Shown: in pieces, positions 1-4,724 of the stretch
Position numbering within the stretch: the first letter of the stretch is position 1
Layout: each line of letters begins with the position of its first letter
From: an uncultured Bacilli bacterium
GTDB lineage: Bacteria > Bacillota_I > Bacilli_A > RF39 > UBA660
Length of the DNA: 5,303 bases
Direction: 5' to 3'
Assembly (NCBI GenBank): GCA_947853365.1
Contig: CANTWQ010000025.1
Coordinates: forward strand, 1-5,303
The notes under the pieces: generated by a model
The model's input: only the letters and a program-made list of their open reading frames with translations
What the model was told of the DNA's origin: nothing
Database searches by the model: none
Made by a program: the position numbers and the translations under genes

Positions 1-31
1 GTTGATGGTAATACTTTAAAAATATACTGGA

Positions 32-51
32 ATGTTAGTGAGAACTAACAT
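32..51. repeat. Perfect inverted repeat with GAGA loop
   Basis: ATGTTAGT (32-39) and ACTAACAT (44-51) form a perfect 8-bp stem around GAGA. It lies about 30 bases past the premature end of the permease in otherwise gene-free sequence (1-81). On the minus strand no T-tract directly follows, so it is a weak terminator candidate at best; it may instead belong to whatever sequence replaced the permease tail. Confidence 0.45.
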
Positions 52-81
52 AAAAATTATAGTGTTTTCTCTCCATATGTC

Positions 82-708
82 TTATAGCCCGATTAAAGAC
101 ATACTGATATTGATTTTTAAACTATTGATAAGTGTTTGCATATTTCCAGGAAAGATAAGTTTCCAAAATATTTGCCATTTGGACGCATGAAAGCTTTGCA
201 TGAGTGTGATATATTCTGGGTTTATTGCTTGAAAGCCATTGTAAATGTTGATAATTGTAATAATGAATGAAATCATGAGTGCCATAAAAATAATCGAATT
301 GATACTTGCACCAACCCAAATAATGATCAATGGCCCAAGCGCAACTTTTGGAAGAGAATTGAACACGGTTAAATAAGGATCCATAATTTTGGCTAATGTT
401 GGAATCCACCATAATAAGGCTGCAAAGAGAAAGCCAAAAATTGCTGCAATCGAAAAACTGATAATGGTCTCATAAACCGTAATCCAAATATGATGAAATA
501 ATTCGTTGGTCGTAGCAAGATTGATAGTTGTTTGCACCACTTCCCAGGGTGAAGACGATAAAAAAGTATTGATCCAACCCAGCGAAGAAGCTATCTGCCA
601 TAATCCCAAAAAGAAAATTAAAACGAAAATTTGAAAGAAACGTACGAACCATCTATGTTGTTTTTGCTTCTTTAAAAAAAGTTTATATTCCTCACTATAT
701 GTGGACAT
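82..708 (-). CDS. ABC transporter permease, SsuC/ThiX-type, C-terminally truncated
   Basis: This is the inner-membrane channel subunit of a binding-protein-dependent importer (BPD_transp_1 family), 208 residues from the chosen start. Hydrophobic segments lie at about residues 22-43, 82-101, 122-134 and 137-155. The cytoplasmic EAA loop that docks on the ATPase is visible at about 159-188 (NPEY...SFHASKWQIFWKLIFP), with His where the family usually has Gly. The protein ends at 208 (ISMSLIGL), where relatives continue for roughly 40-60 residues with the last membrane helices, so it looks truncated and possibly non-functional. None of the three downstream frames restores the tail before the window edge. 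The start at 706-708 is chosen because GGAGGG (715-720) lies 6 bases before it. An in-frame ATG at 781-783 would give 25 extra residues but runs out of frame through the ATPase end and has no family support. It overlaps the ATPase gene by 14 bases, suggesting translational coupling. Confidence 0.85.
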   Translation of the reverse strand: MSTYSEEYKLFLKKQKQHRWFVRFFQIFVLIFFLGLWQIASSLGWINTFLSSSPWEVVQTTINLATTNELFHHIWITVYETIISFSIAAIFGFLFAALLWWIPTLAKIMDPYLTVFNSLPKVALGPLIIIWVGASINSIIFMALMISFIITIINIYNGFQAINPEYITLMQSFHASKWQIFWKLIFPGNMQTLINSLKINISMSLIGL

Positions 709-1444
709 CCAAATCCCTCCATATCTGGTCGTAATAAATAGAAAATTCTTTAGTTTTTCTTCTTTCACTCGGTGTTTTCGCATTGGGAATTACAATCTCA
801 TAAATCTTTTTAATTGTGGCAGGTCGTTTTGATAAAACAATGATCCGATCCGACATTGAAATAGCCTCTCCTAAATCATGCGTTACCATAATTGCCGTCT
901 TTTTTTCTTTACGAATAATATGGTAAACATCATCACTTAAAGCTAATCTTGTTTGATAATCCAAAGCCGAGTATGGTTCATCCAATAATAAGATATCCGG
1001 ATCGATTGCTAATGTCCGAATCAGTGCTGCCCGTTGCCTCATACCACCCGAAAGCGCCCGGGGATATTGATCTTTAAAATCTCCAAGACCATAAGTATCC
1101 AATAGATGAATGACTCTTTTTTTGGTGTCCTCATTAAGACTTCGGTTAATTTCTAAGCCCAAACAGCAATTTTCTAAAATCGTTCGCCATGGAAAAAGTG
1201 AATCTTTCTGTAACATATAGCCAATTTGTGGTTTATTTTTTTGAAACTGAAAAGTTCCATCTGATTTTGTAGATAATCCAGCAAGGATTGAAAGCAGTGT
1301 CGATTTGCCACATCCCGAAGGACCAACGATCGAGATGAATTCTTCTTGTGCTACATCGAATGAAACATCCTCGATCGCTGTCGTTTCACCCTTTTGATCA
1401 TGATAATTTTTCTTTAAATGTAATACATTCAGTAAAGATTTCAT
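695..1444 (-). CDS. ABC transporter ATP-binding protein, SsuB/TauB/ThiZ-type
   Basis: This cytoplasmic ATPase powers the importer encoded on either side of it. All nucleotide-binding motifs are intact in its 249 residues: Walker A GPSGCGKST (41-49), Q-loop Gln79, signature LSGGMRQRA (131-139), Walker B ILLLDEP (151-157), D-loop SALD (159-162) and switch His189 in VTHD. The full-length single domain, the LFPW sequence after the Q-loop and the gene order fit the nitrate/sulfonate/taurine/thiamine-precursor importer class, but the substrate is not readable from an ATPase. Its ATG shares one base with the stop of the binding-protein gene (TAATG), and I see no good Shine-Dalgarno just upstream, so translation probably depends on re-initiation after the upstream gene. 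Its last 14 bases overlap the permease start. The gene itself is unbroken although the permease downstream is truncated. Confidence 0.95.
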   Translation of the reverse strand: MKSLLNVLHLKKNYHDQKGETTAIEDVSFDVAQEEFISIVGPSGCGKSTLLSILAGLSTKSDGTFQFQKNKPQIGYMLQKDSLFPWRTILENCCLGLEINRSLNEDTKKRVIHLLDTYGLGDFKDQYPRALSGGMRQRAALIRTLAIDPDILLLDEPYSALDYQTRLALSDDVYHIIRKEKKTAIMVTHDLGEAISMSDRIIVLSKRPATIKKIYEIVIPNAKTPSERRKTKEFSIYYDQIWRDLDVHI

Positions 1445-2433
1445 TATTTTACTTGATACATCAAATCTTCATAAGGAACTTTTTCCTCTAATTCATTTGA
1501 TGCAATCATAATATCTTGTAAATGATCAAAAGACTCCTTGGTAAATTGAGTTGTTGTAGGCCAAGAATCCGCATTCCGATAACGCCCAATGGCTTCACTC
1601 AGATCATCTAAAGCCGTATCCGGGAAAAATTCTAAAATAGATTGTGCCACTTCTTCATCAGAATGACTATGTACATAATCCAGACCTTTTTGAATTGCAC
1701 TTTCGAATTTTTTAATGATATCTTTATTTTCTAGAATATAGCTTTTTCTAGCACTATACGAAGTGTATGGAACCACTCCTCCTAACTCACCAATCGATGC
1801 AACGACATAACCATAACCCTGTTGTTCTACTTCTAAAGCATTCGGTTCAAACAGAGTTACAAAATCTCCTTGTCCTCCAATGAAAGCTCCGCTCATGGCT
1901 GCAAAAGCTACAGAGGTATCGATATATAAATCATTTTTTGGATCAATTCCATTTTGCCTTAATGCCCATTCAAATGTCATTTCTGGCATACCACCTTGTC
2001 TTCCACCAATGACTGTTTTGCCACGTAAATCATCCAACGTAAAATCTTCAATTTTTTCTCTAGACACTAAGAATGTACCATCTCTTTGCGTTAATTGGGC
2101 AAATGTTTGTAAATAATCCTTTTCCCCACCATTGTAGACGTAGATAGTTGCTTCACTGCCTGAAAATCCAATATCGACATCACCCGAAAGTACAGCCGCT
2201 GCTACCTTATCAGCACCAGGGGTCAACAATAATTCAATGTCGAGTCCAACTTCTTCGAAATAGCCTTGACTCAGTGCCGCATATTGTGGTGCGTAAAAAA
2301 TAGTATGAGCCACTTCCGCAACCCTTACTTTTGTGAGATCACTCTTATTCTTATTCCATGGATAGAAAATCAAAACAAGCATGATTGCTACAATAAAAAG
2401 TAGAATAATCCCAATCCCTAATCTTTTTTTCAA
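1444..2433 (-). CDS. ABC transporter substrate-binding protein, NMT1/SsuA/ThiY-like
   Basis: This is the extracytoplasmic solute receptor of the importer, 329 residues and full length. After a short basic start, one hydrophobic segment (about 7-24) is followed by a Lys/Asn-rich linker and a periplasmic-binding-protein type II fold. Visible family features include VRVAEVAHTIFYAPQYAAL (37-55), GYFEEVGLDIEL (57-68), the LSGDVDIGF motif (82-90), TQRDGTFLV (115-123) and LRGKTVIGGRQGGMPE (136-151). There is no cysteine anywhere in the protein, so it cannot be a lipoprotein. The segment also lacks an obvious signal peptidase site, so an uncleaved membrane anchor is likely. The start is TTG (2433-2431), supported by AGGAGG at 2442-2447, 8 bases upstream. 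It is the first gene of the operon and overlaps the ATPase gene by one base. The ligand is uncertain; hydroxymethyl- or formylamino-pyrimidines and aliphatic sulfonates are typical for relatives. Confidence 0.92.
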   Translation of the reverse strand: MKKRLGIGIILLFIVAIMLVLIFYPWNKNKSDLTKVRVAEVAHTIFYAPQYAALSQGYFEEVGLDIELLLTPGADKVAAAVLSGDVDIGFSGSEATIYVYNGGEKDYLQTFAQLTQRDGTFLVSREKIEDFTLDDLRGKTVIGGRQGGMPEMTFEWALRQNGIDPKNDLYIDTSVAFAAMSGAFIGGQGDFVTLFEPNALEVEQQGYGYVVASIGELGGVVPYTSYSARKSYILENKDIIKKFESAIQKGLDYVHSHSDEEVAQSILEFFPDTALDDLSEAIGRYRNADSWPTTTQFTKESFDHLQDIMIASNELEEKVPYEDLMYQVK

Positions 2434-2447
2434 AATAGATTCCTCCT

Positions 2448-2475
2448 TTAATATCTACAATGTAATATATGTCAA
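2448..2475 (-). promoter_or_regulatory. Candidate promoter for the importer operon
   Basis: A perfect -35 TTGACA is read on the minus strand at 2475-2470. The best -10 at a normal distance is TATTAA (2453-2448, 4 of 6, spacer 16), but it nearly touches the AGGAGG site and would place the start inside it. An alternative -10, TATATT (2469-2464, 5 of 6), gives a sensible 24-base leader but has a poor -35. One of the two probably drives the operon; I cannot decide which. Confidence 0.35.
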
Positions 2476-2502
2476 CATGACAAATTCAGTGCGTCGAAAG
2501 CA

Positions 2503-2531
2503 TGGAAAAGAACGAGAATTTAAGATATAAT
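2503..2531 (+). promoter_or_regulatory. Sigma-A-type promoter for the amidase gene
   Basis: A perfect -10 TATAAT (2526-2531) follows TGGAAA (2503-2508, 4 of 6 matches to TTGACA) with a 17-base spacer. The expected start, G at 2538, is the first base of the GAGG ribosome site, giving a leader of about 11 bases. Confidence 0.65.
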
Positions 2532-2548
2532 GAAACTGAGGCTAGAGT

Positions 2549-3718
2549 ATGAAAAAAAGAAATCCAAAACAGTATCGTATCATTATTGCCCTTCTTTTAT
2601 TAGGATTACTGATTTACTTACCGATATCCTTTTTAGAACAGAAGAAAATAACCAAAGAAAAAGAACAATGGATTGCCCAAAGAGATCAAAATCCAACGAC
2701 CAACAAAGTAATAGAAATGGCTTTCACTGATCAAGGAATTGAAATCACAGGAACCATCCACAGTCAGAATCAAACCTATCTTTTAGAACTGTGCAACTTA
2801 GAAACGTTAACTTGTGAAATCAAAGAAGCAAATAGTACATCTAATGCCAATGAATATCAAGGAAATCTTTCTTTCGAACATTTAGATAATGGTACCTATG
2901 GACTTTATATCAAAGCAAACACCGAAGAAAAAGTGATGGATTACCGAGAAACAATCGATAAAATTGTGCGTGCCAAAATTGGTGATAAATTAGTCACCAG
3001 AATAGATCAAGATCATCATGTACAATTTACGATTGAAGATTTTAAGTACCAATATGATATTTTAATTGATCCAGGTCATGGTGGAGATGATATTGGCTCC
3101 TATAATGACGATATAGACGAAAAAAGGTTAAACTTGCTACAATCGAAATATGAAAAAGAAAGATATGAAGAACATGGACTAACAGTGAAAATGATCCGTG
3201 ATGATTACAGTTATGGGATTATGATGGGAGAAGATAGCTGGTCAAAAGTAAGACAAAGAGCGTATGCAATTGGATATTACGGAGTAGTAGCAAAGGTATC
3301 TTATAGTAATCACCATAACAGTAGCATTCGTAAGAGTGATTCTGGATGGGAAATTATTGTTCCTGGAAGAATCGCATATGATACCCTTTTACCCGAGAGA
3401 AAAGTAAAAGAAATATGGGAAGAAGCATATCTAACCAGAGAAGAACATCTTCGTTTTTATGCCAGAGACGAGGAGGGAGAATTGTATTCCAGAGAAAATG
3501 GAGAAACTTACGACTTTACGGATTATTATGCTGTGATTCGGATTCCCTATGACTTATATCATGTCAAAAATATCCTTTATGAAGGATGCTATTTAAGTAA
3601 TTCTTTAGATTATGATTGGTATTATACCAAAGGAAATTGGAAAGATTTAAGCGAAGCAAAAATAAAAACATATGTAGAGTATTTAGGAAAAACCTACATT
3701 CCTCCGAAAGAAAGCTAA
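2549..3718 (+). CDS. Membrane-anchored N-acetylmuramoyl-L-alanine amidase (Amidase_3)
   Basis: This predicted zinc amidase would cleave the bond between N-acetylmuramic acid and L-alanine in peptidoglycan on the outer side of the membrane. In its 389 residues, a basic N-terminus and one membrane segment (about 10-28) precede a charged linker. Next comes a beta-rich region (about 53-165), possibly Ig-like (LDNGTYGLYIKA at 112-123), with two cysteines seven residues apart (82 and 89). The catalytic domain begins near 170. All four expected residues are visible: His177 in DPGHGG, Glu191 in DEKRLN, His255 in SNHHN (the family usually has SIHAN) and Glu345 in YEGCYLSN (usually VEVGFLSN). The sequence between the second His and the last Glu is unusual, so the fold call is firm but the substrate is not. 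The ATG has GAGG (2538-2541) 7 bases upstream. It is transcribed divergently from the importer operon and is probably monocistronic. Confidence 0.85.
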   Translation: MKKRNPKQYRIIIALLLLGLLIYLPISFLEQKKITKEKEQWIAQRDQNPTTNKVIEMAFTDQGIEITGTIHSQNQTYLLELCNLETLTCEIKEANSTSNANEYQGNLSFEHLDNGTYGLYIKANTEEKVMDYRETIDKIVRAKIGDKLVTRIDQDHHVQFTIEDFKYQYDILIDPGHGGDDIGSYNDDIDEKRLNLLQSKYEKERYEEHGLTVKMIRDDYSYGIMMGEDSWSKVRQRAYAIGYYGVVAKVSYSNHHNSSIRKSDSGWEIIVPGRIAYDTLLPERKVKEIWEEAYLTREEHLRFYARDEEGELYSRENGETYDFTDYYAVIRIPYDLYHVKNILYEGCYLSNSLDYDWYYTKGNWKDLSEAKIKTYVEYLGKTYIPPKES

Positions 3719-3732
3719 AAAAACTTTCTTTC
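3706..3732 (+). other. Hairpin over the amidase stop codon
   Basis: GAAAGAAAG (3706-3714) and CTTTCTTTC (3724-3732) form a perfect 9-bp stem with a 9-base A-rich loop that contains the TAA stop of the amidase gene. No T-tract follows (TCCCAT), so this is not a standard intrinsic terminator. It could slow read-through or protect the 3' end of the message. Confidence 0.4.
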
Positions 3733-3740
3733 TCCCATAA

Positions 3741-3757
3741 TTCGACAAAATTCGACA
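3741..3757 (+). promoter_or_regulatory. Two tandem perfect Spo0A boxes (TTCGACA, 10 bases apart)
   Basis: TTCGACA occurs at 3741-3747 and again at 3751-3757, inside a perfect 10-base direct repeat TTCGACAAAA (3741-3760). Read on the minus strand, each is TGTCGAA preceded by a T-run, the classical Spo0A box. The 7-3-7 layout is the known tandem arrangement bound by a Spo0A dimer, as at the Bacillus subtilis abrB promoter. The boxes are the only substantial element between the amidase stop and the ribosome site of the 104-residue gene, so that gene is the likely target. Confidence 0.7.
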
Positions 3758-3774
3758 AAAAAGGAGAATAAAAT
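3742..3774 (+). promoter_or_regulatory. Candidate long-spacer promoter of the 104-residue gene
   Basis: The -10 candidate TAAAAT (3769-3774, 5 of 6) would start transcription at G3781, the first base of GAGGAGG, matching the layout of the two other plus-strand promoters. There is no -35 at 16-18 bases. The nearest match, TCGACA (3742-3747, 5 of 6), is 21 bases away and overlaps the first Spo0A box, as in activator-dependent promoters. Confidence 0.45.
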
Positions 3775-3795
3775 GAAATAGAGGAGGAAGAAAAA

Positions 3796-4110
3796 GTGAA
3801 TGTAGCAAGTGCTTTACAAGTGGCAGGAAAATGTGTCTATATGGGTTATCTGGAAGACGAAATGAAGCACGATCATCCAGAGTACAAACCTCTCTATCAA
3901 CGAATGAAAAAAGAATTACAATCTGACAAAAAAGAAGACATCTTCTTTGCCAAAGCCTATATAGAAAATCAATTGGATGTGCATAAACTAATGTTATCCG
4001 AAAAAGAAACTAACGGATATCAAAATGCTATTTGTATTTTACAAGAGATGTATACCAGATTTGACATACCAGAAAAAGTAAATGTCAAAACAAGAATCTA
4101 TGGTAGATGA
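3796..4110 (+). CDS. Uncharacterised 104-residue protein behind tandem Spo0A boxes
   Basis: I do not recognise this protein. It has 104 residues, is rich in Lys, Glu, Tyr and Met, and looks mostly alpha-helical and cytoplasmic. It has no signal peptide or membrane segment and no catalytic motif I can identify. Single cysteines lie at positions 13 (GKCVYMGYLEDEM) and about 80 (NAICILQEMY). The start is GTG at 3796, well supported by GAGGAGG at 3781-3787, 8 bases upstream. A terminator follows directly after the stop, so it appears to be a single-gene transcription unit. Two perfect Spo0A boxes lie 39-55 bases before the start, so control by the sporulation or stationary-phase regulator is likely. 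A role in that phase is an inference from the regulatory site only. Its reality as a gene rests on the strong ribosome site and the flanking promoter and terminator. Confidence 0.75.
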   Translation: MNVASALQVAGKCVYMGYLEDEMKHDHPEYKPLYQRMKKELQSDKKEDIFFAKAYIENQLDVHKLMLSEKETNGYQNAICILQEMYTRFDIPEKVNVKTRIYGR

Positions 4111-4134
4111 AATAGAGAAGAACTCTATTTTTTT
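4110..4134 (+). terminator. Intrinsic terminator after the 104-residue gene
   Basis: AAATAGAG (4110-4117) and CTCTATTT (4123-4130) form a perfect 8-bp stem with a 5-base loop, and the T-run extends to 4134 (seven T's). The stem is AT-rich, with only two G-C pairs, so termination may be partial. It starts on the last base of the stop codon and separates this gene from the promoter of the next one. Confidence 0.65.
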
Positions 4135-4165
4135 CATTGATAAAAAACAGAAAAGGAAATCATCT

Positions 4166-4193
4166 TTCCCAACCATAGAAAATTTAGTATAAT
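4166..4193 (+). promoter_or_regulatory. Sigma-A-type promoter for the 167-residue gene and pcrA
   Basis: A perfect -10 TATAAT (4188-4193) follows TTCCCA (4166-4171, 4 of 6) with a 16-base spacer. The expected start is G4200, inside GGAGGG, leaving an 11-base leader. With pcrA only 10 bases beyond the first gene, this promoter probably serves both. Confidence 0.6.
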
Positions 4194-4210
4194 AAGATGG
4201 AGGGAAAATT

Positions 4211-4714
4211 ATGAAAATAGTCAAGTTATTTATTATACATGGAAAAGAAGCCGTAGATGGCGTCATCAAAGATGGGAGTATTACCGAGATTGAAGGAGAT
4301 AATTGGCAAGAAAATCATATTATCAGTCTTTGTTATTACTTGAAGGATCATTACAAAGATCAACCTTTACTACAGCAAATTACCTATACCCATCAAATCG
4401 AAGGAGCTTGTGTCCTTTTTGCCAAACATGGGGATGTCATCTTTTTAAACAGAACAATGATATATCATCAATCATTAGAAAAGTCAGGAACTTTTATCAT
4501 GCCTGATGACTTGACTCCGGCCCAACAAGAATCACTTCTTTTGATGAAAGAAATGTTAAAAGATTTTCAAAGAATCAATATTTGTTATGACATTGAAATC
4601 GAAGATGGCATCATAAACAATGCATGGTTAGATAGTGGTTATACCAAAGATGCAACAAAAGTAATTGATACCTATTTACAACAACAAGCATCAAAAGGAA
4701 AAACAACCAAATAA
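4211..4714 (+). CDS. Uncharacterised 167-residue protein upstream of pcrA
   Basis: I do not recognise a family. The protein has 167 residues and looks soluble and mixed alpha/beta. It opens with a beta-like strand (MKIVKLFIIHGKEAVDGVI), has a second likely strand around 68-78 (GACVLFAKHGDVIFLNRTM), then a helical stretch at about 101-120 (LTPAQQESLLLMKEMLKDF) and a final acidic strand (IEIEDGIIN). No signal peptide, metal-binding cluster or nucleotide-binding loop is visible. The C-terminal tail is polar and probably disordered. The ATG has GGAGGG (4199-4204) 6 bases upstream and its own candidate promoter just before that. Its stop lies only 10 bases before the pcrA start, so the two are probably co-transcribed. 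That suggests, without proving, a link to DNA repair or replication, or simple promoter sharing. Confidence 0.8.
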   Translation: MKIVKLFIIHGKEAVDGVIKDGSITEIEGDNWQENHIISLCYYLKDHYKDQPLLQQITYTHQIEGACVLFAKHGDVIFLNRTMIYHQSLEKSGTFIMPDDLTPAQQESLLLMKEMLKDFQRINICYDIEIEDGIINNAWLDSGYTKDATKVIDTYLQQQASKGKTTK

Positions 4715-4724
4715 AGGAGTATCT

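Noticed and set aside
1..90. Group II intron or insertion sequence end at the permease break
   Set aside because: I see no intron boundary motif, transposase fragment or target duplication in the 81 bases available; the sequence further left would be needed.
122..652. Minus-strand open frames at 122-412 and 470-652
   Set aside because: They overlap the permease in another frame and show no family features or ribosome sites.
709..783. 25-residue N-terminal extension of the permease from the ATG at 781-783
   Set aside because: It lies fully inside the ATPase coding region in another frame, while the ATG at 706-708 has a GGAGGG 6 bases upstream and matches family starts.
1880..2116. Plus-strand open frame opposite the binding-protein gene
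   Set aside because: It is antisense to a clearly conserved gene, with no recognisable product.
2434..2548. TPP riboswitch before the importer operon, as often seen with thiamine-precursor transporters
   Set aside because: The leader is too short and I do not find the conserved THI-box core on the minus strand.
2530..2730. Plus-strand open frame starting just before the amidase
   Set aside because: Its ATG overlaps the TATAAT -10, so it would not be in the transcript; the amidase frame has the conserved motifs.
3706..3740. Calling the amidase-end hairpin an intrinsic terminator
   Set aside because: The stem is perfect but has no following T-tract, and its strands are simple A/G and T/C runs, so it is listed only as a hairpin.
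3564..4269. Minus-strand open frames at 3564-3758 and 4039-4269
   Set aside because: They run antisense across gene ends, the Spo0A boxes or the terminator, and their sequences look like translated AT-rich DNA with no support.
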